Under the pieces are notes generated by a model, which saw nothing but the letters and a program-made list of their open reading frames with translations, made no database searches and was not told the origin of the DNA. From positions 1 to 41,875 of the forward strand of contig CALMGU010000109.1 in NCBI GenBank assembly GCA_937865685.1: DNA of 41,875 nucleotides, written 5' to 3'. The position numbers and the translations under genes were made by a program. Origin of the DNA: an uncultured Alphaproteobacteria bacterium (GTDB lineage Bacteria > Pseudomonadota > Alphaproteobacteria > Micropepsales > Micropepsaceae). Below, piece by piece: positions 1 to 7,927 of the stretch (the first letter of the stretch is position 1; each line of letters opens with the position of its first letter).

Positions 1-112
1 GTTGACACCACGCGCCAAGAATCGGTAATCTTTCGCTCAAGTCGCCGCGGCACCGGCCGCAGCAACGCCGGCGCCTGCCGCGTCACCGGCGCCTGTCGCG
101 CCCGTTCCTGCG

Positions 113-868
113 TTGCGGACGACAGCTCCGTCGAACGAGCCCGCTGTGCCTGCCAATACACCGGTACGGACGGCGGCGCTGCCCGGTGTCACTGCCACCC
201 CCGTCGGACCTTCCGCCGGGTCGACAGGCAGCCAGCCCGCCGTACCGGCCAACACGCAGGCCCGCGGCGGCGCGGTCATGGCGCCCCCGACCGCATCCGA
301 TGCCGCGCTGGGGTTCAAGCCGTCGGCTGCACCGCCCCTTGATCCTTCGGTTACCCAATTCGTGTCCGCTCCCATCGTGGCGCGCTATCGCCAGACCGCT
401 TCGCTTGCCGGCAGTCCTGCAGCTGCAGCGCCGGCGGTTCCTGCGGTGCCGCCCAAAGGCGCAAGCCGCGGCTCGGATAACGGATCGGTGGCGGCCAATC
501 TGAGCGGCGGCGCGCCCACCGCGGTGGTCTATTTCGCCGGCGATGGCGTTGCGCTCAGCAAGGCGGCGCATGCCCAGGTGCGGGCCGCCGCCGCTGCGTT
601 CAAGGCAAATGGCGGGCAGGGCTCGATCCGCGTGGTCGGCCATTCTTCCAGCCGGACCGGCGACATGTCGGTGGAAAAGCATCTGGAAACGATCTTCGCC
701 AAGTCGCAAGCGCGCGCCAATGCTGTGGCACAGGATCTGATCCGCCAAGGCGTTCCGGCATCCAAGGTTCTGATCGATGCGGTGGGCGACAGCCAGCCGG
801 TCTATTACGAATCCATGCCCAAGGGCGAAGCCGGCAACCGCCGCGCCGAGATCTTCGTGCAGAGCTAA
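113..868 (+). CDS. OmpA-family outer membrane/peptidoglycan-associated protein, 5'-incomplete
   Basis: The C-terminal third (about residues 134-251 from the TTG at 113) is an OmpA-like peptidoglycan-binding domain. It has the VVYFAGDG beta strand, the VVGHSSSRTG segment and the closing GNRRAEIFVQS. Before it lies a long Ala/Pro-rich linker, presumably spanning the periplasm. The frame is open from 29 to 868, but no ATG or GTG lies between the in-frame stop at 26-28 and the TTG at 113, and that TTG has no Shine-Dalgarno. The other frame at 1-27 reads VDTTRQESV, which looks like a continuation of the same linker. I therefore think the real gene starts upstream of the window and has a one-base frameshift (real or sequencing error) near 25-30. 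Domain identity is secure; the N-terminus is not. Confidence 0.7.
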   Translation: MRTTAPSNEPAVPANTPVRTAALPGVTATPVGPSAGSTGSQPAVPANTQARGGAVMAPPTASDAALGFKPSAAPPLDPSVTQFVSAPIVARYRQTASLAGSPAAAAPAVPAVPPKGASRGSDNGSVAANLSGGAPTAVVYFAGDGVALSKAAHAQVRAAAAAFKANGGQGSIRVVGHSSSRTGDMSVEKHLETIFAKSQARANAVAQDLIRQGVPASKVLIDAVGDSQPVYYESMPKGEAGNRRAEIFVQS

Positions 869-948
869 CCTTCTTCGAAAGCACCCATAAAATCGTTGCG
901 CCAGGGGGGTAAATCCCCGATTCTGGCAAGGCTTTCAGGATTTCCGTC

Positions 949-2166
949 ATGAACACCGATTTCTACCGCATCAAGCGGCTGCCGCCTTACATTTTCGAGG
1001 AAGTCAATCGCCTCAAGGCAGCGGCGCGGGCGCGGGGCGAGGACATTATCGATTTCGGCATGGGCAATCCCGACATGCCCACGCCCGATTTCATCGTCGA
1101 CAAACTTTGCGAGACCGCGCGCGATCCCCGCTCCAACCGCTATTCGGCATCGCGGGGCATCAAGGGACTGAGGAAGGCGCATGTCGCCTATTACAAGCGC
1201 CGCTTCGGCGTGACGTTGGATCCCGACCGCGAAGTGATCGCGGCGCTGGGCTCCAAGGAAGGCTTCGCCAATCTCGCCCAGGCGATCACTGCGCCGGGCG
1301 ATGTGGTGCTGGTGCCCAACCCGGCTTACCCGATCCATGCCTTCGGTTTCATTCTGGCGGGCGCGGCGATCCGGCATGTGCCTGCCACCTCGCCGGAAGA
1401 ATATCTGTCCGCTCTCAGCCGCGCCGTGCGTCATTCGGTGCCGTCGCCGGTGGCGCTGGTGGTCAATTATCCGTCCAATCCCACGGCGCAGGTGGTGGGG
1501 CTGGATTTCTACAGGGAGATCGTGAAATTCGCGAAGAAGCATGAGATCTGGGTTTTGTCCGATCTCGCCTATGCGGATATTTATTTCGGCGATGTGCCGC
1601 CGCCTTCCATTCTGGAGATAGACGGCGCTAAGGACATCGCCATCGAATTCCAGTCACTGTCGAAGACATTTTCCATGCCCGGTTGGCGCATGGGGTTCGC
1701 GGCCGGCAACGAGAAATTGATCGGCGCTCTGGCCCGCATCAAATCCTATCTCGATTACGGCGCCTATACGCCCATCCAGGTGGCTGCCACGGCGGCCTTG
1801 AACGGGCCGGAGAGCGTGGTGGACGAAATCCGCGCCGTCTACAAATCACGGCGCGACGTACTGGTGAAAAGCATGGCGCAGGCTGGCTGGGATATTCCCG
1901 CGCCTGAAGCGTCCATGTTTGCCTGGGCGCCGGTACCGGAGAAATTCCGCGAGGCCGGCTCGATGGAGTTCGCCAAGCAACTTCTGATCCACGCCAAGGT
2001 GGCGGTGTCGCCCGGCATCGGCTTCGGCGAGTATGGCGAAGGCTATGTGCGCGTGGCGCTGGTGGAGAATGAGCACCGCATCCGTCAGGCGGCTCGCAAC
2101 GTGAAGAAATTCCTGAGCATGGGCACCAATCATGCACGCGCCGATCGTGTCGCGGCCAAGGTTTGA
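949..2166 (+). CDS. alaC: Class I/II aminotransferase, AlaC-like
   Basis: PLP-dependent fold-type I aminotransferase of 405 residues, the usual family length. Visible landmarks are the N-terminal DFGMGNPDMPTP, NYPSNPTAQ near residue 173, LSDLAYADI near 203 and the PLP-lysine motif SLSKTFSMPGWRMGF with Lys239. Proteins of this type next to homoserine dehydrogenase are annotated as glutamate-pyruvate aminotransferase (AlaC) or, less securely, LL-diaminopimelate aminotransferase. Alanine synthesis from pyruvate is my preferred role. The ATG at 949 follows an AGGA at about 10 nt. The gene heads a co-directional set with hom, glpX and recJ, an order common in Alphaproteobacteria, and ends just before the hom start. 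The exact substrate is inferred from family and context. Confidence 0.85.
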   Translation: MNTDFYRIKRLPPYIFEEVNRLKAAARARGEDIIDFGMGNPDMPTPDFIVDKLCETARDPRSNRYSASRGIKGLRKAHVAYYKRRFGVTLDPDREVIAALGSKEGFANLAQAITAPGDVVLVPNPAYPIHAFGFILAGAAIRHVPATSPEEYLSALSRAVRHSVPSPVALVVNYPSNPTAQVVGLDFYREIVKFAKKHEIWVLSDLAYADIYFGDVPPPSILEIDGAKDIAIEFQSLSKTFSMPGWRMGFAAGNEKLIGALARIKSYLDYGAYTPIQVAATAALNGPESVVDEIRAVYKSRRDVLVKSMAQAGWDIPAPEASMFAWAPVPEKFREAGSMEFAKQLLIHAKVAVSPGIGFGEYGEGYVRVALVENEHRIRQAARNVKKFLSMGTNHARADRVAAKV

Positions 2167-2176
2167 TCGGTTGACG

Positions 2177-3460
2177 ATGGGGGACCCTCTCAAGATAGCG
2201 ATCGCGGGTCTGGGCACCGTGGGCGGCGGCGTGGTCAAGGCCTTGTCGGCGCATGCGGCTGAGCTGGCGGTGCGGGCTGGCCGTGAGCTGGTGGTGGTGG
2301 GCGCCAGCGCCCGCGACGCGAAGAAGGCGCGCGGATTCACGGTTGCGAATTTTGTCGCCGATCCTTTGGCGCTTGCCAAATCCGACGCGAATGTCGTGGT
2401 GGAATTGATCGGCGGCGAGGAAGGACCTGCGCGCGCGCTGGTCGAAGCCGCGCTCGCCAATGGCAAGCATGTGGTGACGGCCAACAAGGCGCTTCTGGCC
2501 AAGCATGGCAGGGCGCTGGCCGCGGCCGCCGAACGCAACAAGCTTCAGCTGAAATTCGAAGCAGCGGTGGCGGGCGGCATTCCCATCGTCAAGACGTTGC
2601 GCGAAAGCCTGGTCGCTTATGACATCCAGGCCGTCAAAGGCATTCTCAACGGCACCTGCAACTATATCCTCACCGAGATGGAAGCGTCCGGCGCCAGCTT
2701 TGCCGATGTGCTGAAGGATGCGCAGGCGCTGGGATACGCCGAAGCCGATCCCACGCTCGATGTCGGCGGCGGCGACACCGCGCACAAGCTGGCGCTGCTT
2801 TCCAGCCTTGCCTTCGGTGTGGCGCCCGATCTCTCCCACATGACGGTGGAAGGCATCCAGCACATCACGCCCGCCGATATTCATTTCGCGTCGGAGTTCG
2901 GTTTCCGCATCAAGCTTCTGGGCGTGGCGCGGCGCACCGCATCGGGCGTGGACCAGAAAGTTCATCTCGCCATGGTGCGCTCGCGCTCGCCGCTGGCCAA
3001 TGTCGATGGCGCCGCCAATGGCATCCTGGTCGATGCGGGACAGGCAGGGCCGTTCTTCTTTTCCGGACGCGGCGCGGGCGAAGCTCCCACCGCTTCGGCC
3101 GTGGTGGCCGATCTGGTCGAAATCGCGCGCGGCTCCTGTACGCCCGTCTTTGGCCGGCCGGCGGCAGAGCTGGCCGGTTTCAAAGCGGGGGCGGGGGACG
3201 CAGTGTTTACCCCCTGGTATCTGCGCTTCGAGGTCCTGGACCTGCCGGGCGTCCTGGCGGACATCGCCGGGCACCTGTCGGAAGCCGGTGTTTCCATTGA
3301 AAGCATGATCCAGCGGGGCCGCGCCCATGGCGCCCCCGTGGCCATCGTGATGATCACCCATGAAGCTGCGCAGAGCGCGGTCGAACGCGCCTTGAAGGCC
3401 ATCGCCGCCTCGGACAAGGTTCGCACCAGGCCCTGCATGATTCCCATGGAGGCCGCGTAA
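2177..3460 (+). CDS. hom: Homoserine dehydrogenase
   Basis: Catalyses NAD(P)H-dependent reduction of aspartate semialdehyde to homoserine, the branch point to threonine and methionine. The N-terminal Rossmann motif AGLGTVGGGVV begins about residue 8. It is followed by the TANKALLAKHG segment with a conserved Lys, the substrate region GILNGTCNYILTEM and the signature YAEADPTLDVGGGDTAHKLA. A C-terminal ACT domain (from about residue 345, RFEVLDLPGVLADIAGHL) suggests feedback regulation by an amino acid, as in other monofunctional Hom enzymes. From the ATG at 2177 the protein is 427 residues, a normal length. An in-frame ATG at 2132 would overlap alaC by 35 nt and add 15 unconserved-looking residues. 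Neither has a strong ribosome binding site, so the start is the uncertain part. Confidence 0.93.
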   Translation: MGDPLKIAIAGLGTVGGGVVKALSAHAAELAVRAGRELVVVGASARDAKKARGFTVANFVADPLALAKSDANVVVELIGGEEGPARALVEAALANGKHVVTANKALLAKHGRALAAAAERNKLQLKFEAAVAGGIPIVKTLRESLVAYDIQAVKGILNGTCNYILTEMEASGASFADVLKDAQALGYAEADPTLDVGGGDTAHKLALLSSLAFGVAPDLSHMTVEGIQHITPADIHFASEFGFRIKLLGVARRTASGVDQKVHLAMVRSRSPLANVDGAANGILVDAGQAGPFFFSGRGAGEAPTASAVVADLVEIARGSCTPVFGRPAAELAGFKAGAGDAVFTPWYLRFEVLDLPGVLADIAGHLSEAGVSIESMIQRGRAHGAPVAIVMITHEAAQSAVERALKAIAASDKVRTRPCMIPMEAA

Positions 3461-3535
3461 GCGGACGATAACCAGGCTGTGCTATAGCCGCGCCCAACCA
3501 CCAGCCGCTTGAGACGGCCCACGCCGGGAGATGAC

Positions 3536-4516
3536 ATGACCCTGATCCGCCCCCCTTCCACCGTTCAACCGCTGGATCGCGCCTTCGCTCTGGAAGCGGT
3601 GCGCGTTACCGAGGCCGCCGCCATTGCCGCCGCCGCGCAGATCGGGCGGGGCGACGAGCATGCCGCCGACCAGGCCGCGGTGGAGGCGATGCGGGCTGCC
3701 TTCAACGTCTTGCCGATCGACGGCACGGTGGTGATCGGCGAGGGCGAACGCGACGAAGCCCCGATGCTCTTTATCGGCGAGAAAGTCGGGCAGGGCGGGC
3801 TGGCCGTCGATATCGCGCTTGATCCCCTCGAAGGCACCACGCTCACGGCCAAGGCGATGGCCAACGCGCTGGCGGTGATGGCGATGGCGGAGCCCGGCAC
3901 CATGTTGCACGCGCCCGACACCTATATGGACAAGATCGCCATCGGCGGCGGCTTCAAGGAAGGCCTGATCGATCTGGATGCCGAGCCGGGCGACAACATC
4001 AACGCCTTGGCCAAGGCCAAAGGCGTCAAGCCGAACGAAATCACCGCCTGCATCATGGACCGGCCGCGTCACGAAGACCTGATCGCCAAGGTCCGCAAGG
4101 CGGGCGCGGCGGTGAAGCTGATCACCGACGGCGACGTGGCGGGCGTGATCGCCACCACCGATCCGGCCACCGGCATCGACATCTATATCGGCCAGGGCGG
4201 CGCGCCCGAAGGCGTCTTGGCGGCGGCGGCGTTGCGCTGCATCGGCGGCCAGATGCAGGCACGCCTGATCTTCAAGAAGGACGATGAAAAGCGCCGCGCC
4301 GAAAAAATCGGCATCAAGGATTTCAATCGCAAATATGCCATGACCGATCTGGTGTCGGGTGATGTGGTGTTTTCCGCCACCGGCGTCACTGATGGCTCGA
4401 TGCTGGCGGGCGTGCACCGGGTTGGCGATTACGTCACCACCGAGAGCGTGGTGATGCGCTCTGCCACGGGCACGGTGCGCTGGATCAAGGCGCGCCATCG
4501 CCGCAACGGTGCCTGA
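3536..4516 (+). CDS. glpX: Class II fructose-1,6-bisphosphatase
   Basis: Hydrolyses fructose-1,6-bisphosphate to fructose-6-phosphate in gluconeogenesis. The 326-residue protein shows the GlpX metal-site motifs VIGEGERDEAPML and DIALDPLEGTTL, plus YMDKIAIGGG and the C-terminal GATGVTDG-like stretch (SATGVTDGSMLAGV). The ATG at 3536 is preceded at 5 nt by GGGAG, which decides it over the TTG at 3509 in the same frame. It lies 75 nt after hom and its stop codon overlaps the recJ start by 8 nt, suggesting translational coupling to recJ. The hom-glpX-recJ order is typical of alphaproteobacteria, although the three functions are unrelated. Confidence 0.94.
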   Translation: MTLIRPPSTVQPLDRAFALEAVRVTEAAAIAAAAQIGRGDEHAADQAAVEAMRAAFNVLPIDGTVVIGEGERDEAPMLFIGEKVGQGGLAVDIALDPLEGTTLTAKAMANALAVMAMAEPGTMLHAPDTYMDKIAIGGGFKEGLIDLDAEPGDNINALAKAKGVKPNEITACIMDRPRHEDLIAKVRKAGAAVKLITDGDVAGVIATTDPATGIDIYIGQGGAPEGVLAAAALRCIGGQMQARLIFKKDDEKRRAEKIGIKDFNRKYAMTDLVSGDVVFSATGVTDGSMLAGVHRVGDYVTTESVVMRSATGTVRWIKARHRRNGA

Positions 4517-6296
4517 AGCGCTGGCCGCCCGGCCGGAAGCGGCTTTCGGCGTCGCGCGCAGTTTTTCCGGCCGCCGCTGGCGCCTGGAAGCGGGCGACGA
4601 TGCCTTGGCCCGCCAGCTGCAACAGGAATTGACGCTTTCCCCCGTGCTGGCGCGCCTTCTGGCGGCGCGCGGCATCCCGGTGGCGGAGGCGTATGACTAT
4701 CTCAATCCCACCCTGAAGAAATTCCTGCCCGATCCGTTGGTGCTGGCGGAGATGGATATGGCCGTGGCGCGGGTGAAGCGCGCGCTGGAGACGGGCGAGC
4801 GCATCGCGGTGTTCGGCGATTACGATGTGGACGGGTCCACTTCCACGGCGCTGATGGCGAACTTCCTGACGGCTTTGGGCGCGCCGCCCCGGATCTATAT
4901 TCCCGACCGGATGACGGAGGGCTATGGCCCCTCCGCGCCCGCCATGCAGGCCTTGAAGGCCGAAGGCGCATCCCTGGTGGTGACGGTGGATTGCGGCGCC
5001 TCCGGCGGCGCGGCGTTCCAGGCCGCGCGCGACATCGGGCTGGATGTGGTGGTGCTGGATCATCACCGGGTGGAAGCGCGGCCCGATGCCGCCGCGCATG
5101 TCAATCCCAACCAGCCCTCCGATCAATCGGGCCTCACTTATCTTTGCGCCGCGGGGGTGACGTTCCTGTTCATGGTGGCCCTTAATCGTGCGCTGCGCGA
5201 GGCGGGATATTTTGAGGCGCGCGGTATTTCCGAACCGGACTTACGCGAGCATCTGGACTTGGTGGGTCTGGCGACGGTCTGCGATGTAGTGCCGCTCGTG
5301 GGCGTCAATCGCGCGTTCGTGCGTCAGGGCCTGGGGCAATTGTCGAAGCTTTCGCGGCCCGGCCTGGCGGCGCTGGCGGCTGTGGGAAAATCCGCGCCGC
5401 CCTTCACGGCCTATCATCTGGGCTTTGTGTTCGGTCCCCGCATCAATGCGGGCGGGCGGGTCGGCCGGTCGGGGCTGGGCGCCGACCTCCTCACGGCGAA
5501 GGATGTGCGGGCGGCGGACGATTTCGCGCTTCAACTCGATCTTCACAATCGCGAGCGCCAGGGCATCGAAAAACTGATCCTGGAAGAAGCCGTGGCGCTG
5601 GCCACCGCTCAGGACAATGTGCCGTTCCTGCTGGTGGCCAATGACGGCTGGCATCCCGGCGTGGTGGGGATCGTGGCGGGGCGGCTGAAAGAGCGATTCG
5701 CCAAGCCCTCTTTCGTCGCTGGTTTCGAGGGCGGGATGGGGCGCGGGTCCGCTCGCTCGATCCCCGGCATCGATATCGGCCGCATGGTGCGGGCGGCCAA
5801 GGATCTGGGCCTGATCGAAGCGGGCGGCGGCCACGCCATGGCGGCGGGCTTCTCGTTGATGGCGGAGCAGCTGCCGGCTTTCCGCAAATTTCTGGAGCAG
5901 CAATTTTCCGGCACCGAAGCCGCCTATGAAGAGGCGGCAAGCCTGGTCTTGGATGCGGTGTCGTCGCCTGCGGCCGCCGGGCGCACTCTGGTCGCGGAGA
6001 TCGCCCTGGCGGGCCCCTATGGTGCGGGCAACCCGGAGCCTTTGCTGGCCTTCCCGGATGTGCGGGTCGCCTTTGCCGACGTGGTGGGGGGCGCCCATGT
6101 CAAAGTCCGGCTCACGGGCGGGGATGGGGCGAAGCTGGACGCCATCGCTTTCAGAGCCGCCGGGACGCCTCTGGGCGAGGGCCTTCTGCAATCCAGAGGC
6201 CGGCCCATCCATGTCGCCGGGAAGCTCAGGACGGACGATTGGAACGGTCAGGAGCGGGTTCAGCTCCAGATCGAGGATGCCGCGGCAAGCATCTGA
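4509..6296 (+). CDS. recJ: Single-stranded-DNA-specific 5'-3' exonuclease RecJ
   Basis: RecJ degrades single-stranded DNA 5' to 3' in recombination (RecFOR pathway), mismatch repair and base excision repair. The 595-residue protein carries the DHH phosphoesterase motifs VFGDYDVDGSTSTALM (about residue 101), VTVDCGASGG and LDHHRVEARPDA, then GPRINAGGRVG. The DHHA1 domain follows, with GVVGIVAGRLKERF and the nucleic-acid-binding GGGHAMAAGFS near residue 440, and then an OB-fold tail. The start is GTG at 4509, inside the last codons of glpX. The promoter of the next gene, tRNA-Glu, begins 7 nt after the recJ stop. Confidence 0.94.
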   Translation: MPEALAARPEAAFGVARSFSGRRWRLEAGDDALARQLQQELTLSPVLARLLAARGIPVAEAYDYLNPTLKKFLPDPLVLAEMDMAVARVKRALETGERIAVFGDYDVDGSTSTALMANFLTALGAPPRIYIPDRMTEGYGPSAPAMQALKAEGASLVVTVDCGASGGAAFQAARDIGLDVVVLDHHRVEARPDAAAHVNPNQPSDQSGLTYLCAAGVTFLFMVALNRALREAGYFEARGISEPDLREHLDLVGLATVCDVVPLVGVNRAFVRQGLGQLSKLSRPGLAALAAVGKSAPPFTAYHLGFVFGPRINAGGRVGRSGLGADLLTAKDVRAADDFALQLDLHNRERQGIEKLILEEAVALATAQDNVPFLLVANDGWHPGVVGIVAGRLKERFAKPSFVAGFEGGMGRGSARSIPGIDIGRMVRAAKDLGLIEAGGGHAMAAGFSLMAEQLPAFRKFLEQQFSGTEAAYEEAASLVLDAVSSPAAAGRTLVAEIALAGPYGAGNPEPLLAFPDVRVAFADVVGGAHVKVRLTGGDGAKLDAIAFRAAGTPLGEGLLQSRGRPIHVAGKLRTDDWNGQERVQLQIEDAAASI

Positions 6297-6302
6297 ATGT
6301 GC

Positions 6303-6331
6303 TTGCAATACCCGGCCCTGGCCGGTATAGC
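6303..6331 (+). promoter_or_regulatory. Predicted sigma-70-type promoter of tRNA-Glu
   Basis: TTGCAA at 6303-6308 and TATAGC at 6326-6331 are separated by exactly 17 nt, and the mature tRNA begins 12 nt after the -10 box, as expected for a stable-RNA promoter. The spacer contains a CCGGCC/GGCCGG palindrome that could be mistaken for a recJ terminator but lacks a T-run. Confidence 0.6.
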
Positions 6332-6343
6332 CCCGCCTTCGAC

Positions 6344-6418
6344 GCGCCCTTCGTCTATCGGTTAGGACTCAAGATTTTCAATCTTGCAAGAGGGGTTCGA
6401 CTCCCCTAGGGCGCGCCA
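6344..6418 (+). tRNA. tRNA-Glu (anticodon TTC)
   Basis: Cloverleaf seen directly: acceptor GCGCCCT (6344-6350) pairs with AGGGCGC (6408-6414). The anticodon stem CAAGA/TCTTG encloses loop TTTTCAA, with TTC at 6377-6379. The T arm is GAGGGG/CCCCT-like with the TTCGACT loop. Discriminator G6415 and an encoded CCA at 6416-6418 complete it. Confidence 0.97.
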
Positions 6419-6453
6419 TTTCTTTCCGAATGCCCACACGTTCGGAAAGAAAT
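6418..6453. repeat. 13-bp perfect inverted repeat abutting tRNA-Glu
   Basis: ATTTCTTTCCGAA (6418-6430) and TTCGGAAAGAAAT (6441-6453) are perfect inverted copies around a 10-nt loop. The left arm starts at the last base of the tRNA CCA end. It may act as a transcript 3'-end structure for the tRNA, but no T-run follows the stem. Between it and the next gene (6454-6567) I see no gene. Confidence 0.7.
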
Positions 6454-6567
6454 GACAAGGTGCCCGCGCGCCAGCGTCGTCGGGTGCCGCACCAGGCCAA
6501 AATTCAGATCTTCATGTGGCTTTGTCAGTCAAATTGGTACGGCGCTTATCCAAAGCCCGACATGCCG

Positions 6568-7026
6568 TCAGTTTTGGGGCGTCACCCAATGATTCATTGC
6601 GATGGAAATCTGTACGAAATGTATCAAGTGATCGTCTCCAAATTGATAAAGGGAGGATCGGCTCGCAATTTCTGGTTCAGCGAAAAAGTTGGGCGGCAAG
6701 TTAGACCTGTCCACAACATCAAAAGTATCAACGATTAGTAGATTTCCTGACCCTCCACTGTAGCCGATGATCTGCCTGCTCGTGTTTTTCATGACAGGCA
6801 TTAGTAGCTTAAGACTGGCTTCCTTTCCTGTAGCCATGAGTTTTCCGTTCTCAAAAACGGTCACGTCGTCAGCGAGCAGGCTGTTGACCTGCATCAGGTT
6901 TTCACCGGCTTTGGCCGTTAGTGCCTGTTCTGCATCGATAATATATTGGGGCGGAGGCGGCTGTATCCCGGCAACTGCTGCTGACGAGAAGATCAGCGCC
7001 AAAAAGATAAGCAAGCACGATCTCAT
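6568..7026 (-). CDS. Secreted SnoaL/NTF2-like (DUF4440-type) protein
   Basis: A 152-residue protein with a clear Sec signal peptide (CLLIFLALIFSSAAVAG). The mature part begins with an AEQALTAKAGENL helix, followed by LLADDVTVFENGKLMATGKEA, which resembles the cone-shaped NTF2/SnoaL fold of DUF4440 proteins. Its exact function is unknown; a periplasmic ligand-binding or enzyme role is possible. The ATG at 7026 has GAGG a few nt upstream and is preferred over the GTG at 7032. It begins 15 nt after ogt on the same strand, so the two may be cotranscribed. By eye its composition is clearly more AT-rich than all neighbours, which together with the adjacent tRNA suggests acquisition by transfer. Confidence 0.65.
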   Translation of the reverse strand: MRSCLLIFLALIFSSAAVAGIQPPPPQYIIDAEQALTAKAGENLMQVNSLLADDVTVFENGKLMATGKEASLKLLMPVMKNTSRQIIGYSGGSGNLLIVDTFDVVDRSNLPPNFFAEPEIASRSSLYQFGDDHLIHFVQISIAMNHWVTPQN

Positions 7027-7041
7027 TGCCACCTCTTGCTA

Positions 7042-7611
7042 CTAATGTTGATCCTTATTTTGGTCCTGTAGCAATCGGTCCGCGGCCTTTACCAACTTGC
7101 TCTGACCCTCATGTTCCAAGCTGAGCAGCCGGGCTTTTACTTTCAGTCCGCCCGCAAAGCCCGTCAATTGTCCTGTCGAACCGATCACCCGGTGGCAGGG
7201 CGCGATGATGGAAATGGGATTTTTTCCATTGGCCGCGCCCACGGCGCGTACGACTTTGGGATTGCCCAGCGATTTGGCGATTTCGCCATAGCTGCGGGTC
7301 TGGCCGAAGGGGATCTTGAGCAAGGCCTTCCACACGCTTTTCTGGAACTCCGTGCCGTTGAAATCCAAAGGCACCGTGAAGGTCTTGCGCTTGCCGGCAA
7401 AATATTCGTTCAACTGGCGTTCGGTTTCGGCAAGCACGGGATGGCGCTGATCTTCGCCAACGATGTTCAGGCGCACCCGCTTGGGGCTGTCATTCTCCCA
7501 CAGAATGGCGGCCAGGCCTTTGTCGCTGGCGACCAGCTTGAGCCGGCCGACGGGCGATTTCATGATTTTATAGACATAAGCTTTCGGGCCTTTGCCGCCG
7601 GGCTTGGACAT
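7042..7611 (-). CDS. ogt: Methylated-DNA--[protein]-cysteine S-methyltransferase
   Basis: Suicidal repair protein that transfers the methyl group of O6-methylguanine (or O4-methylthymine) in DNA to its own cysteine. The 189-residue protein has the DNA-binding helix-turn-helix region FQKSVWKALLKIPFGQTRSYGEIA, the Asn hinge AVGAANGKNP and the active-site motif PCHRV with Cys139. The ATG at 7611 is preceded by GGAG and is chosen although the frame stays open far upstream, through the divergent lipoprotein gene. No Ada-type N-terminal regulatory domain is present. It is divergent from the lipoprotein gene at 7669 and precedes the SnoaL-like gene. Confidence 0.93.
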   Translation of the reverse strand: MSKPGGKGPKAYVYKIMKSPVGRLKLVASDKGLAAILWENDSPKRVRLNIVGEDQRHPVLAETERQLNEYFAGKRKTFTVPLDFNGTEFQKSVWKALLKIPFGQTRSYGEIAKSLGNPKVVRAVGAANGKNPISIIAPCHRVIGSTGQLTGFAGGLKVKARLLSLEHEGQSKLVKAADRLLQDQNKDQH

Positions 7612-7668
7612 GGTTTGCTCCACAGATATGGATGATGTCATCGGACCATCTGCCGCCAAGATAGGACC

Positions 7669-7920
7669 ATGACGGGCGAACGGAAGATGCCCCAAGATTC
7701 GAAAATGCGAATTGGCAGTCCTTTGCTGGCGGTGCCGGTTCTCAGCCTCGCGCTTCTCGTTTCGGGATGCGTTTCGGCGCACCAGATTGAGAAAACCCGG
7801 AGCGACGCCGCCATCTATGGCGAGCAGCAACGGGCGCGCGCCGTCCGCGAACATTGCATCGACAGCGGCGCCATGCCGGGAACCGCGGCTTACCTGGAAT
7901 GCCAACTGAAATCGAAGTAG
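7669..7920 (+). CDS. Small predicted lipoprotein, function unknown
   Basis: Encodes 83 residues with a hydrophobic segment ending in the lipobox LLVSGC (Cys33), so the mature lipoprotein would be about 51 residues and anchored in a membrane. The mature part is charged and helical (RSDAAIYGEQQRARAVREHC) with two more cysteines, and I do not recognise a family. ATGs at 7669, 7687 and 7705 are all possible. The last gives the most normal signal peptide, while the first has AGGA a few nt upstream. It converges on the cyclophilin gene, with only 7 nt between the stops. Confidence 0.6.
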   Translation: MTGERKMPQDSKMRIGSPLLAVPVLSLALLVSGCVSAHQIEKTRSDAAIYGEQQRARAVREHCIDSGAMPGTAAYLECQLKSK

Positions 7921-7927
7921 CCGTCCG

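Noticed and set aside
904..918. GGGG-TAAAT-CCCC mini-hairpin before alaC as an attenuator or riboswitch
   Set aside because: Only 4 bp of stem and no wider conserved structure visible.
1739..3361. 540-codon antisense frame over alaC and hom
   Set aside because: The sense genes are clear enzymes; the antisense product is rich in Arg/His/Gly and has no recognisable fold.
6308..6328. CCGGCC/GGCCGG palindrome after recJ as a terminator
   Set aside because: Loop of 2 nt, no T-run, and it lies in the 17-nt spacer of a good tRNA promoter.
6430..6738. 102-codon + strand frame after tRNA-Glu
   Set aside because: Overlaps the inverted repeat and the opposite-strand SnoaL-like gene; the product has no signal peptide or motif.
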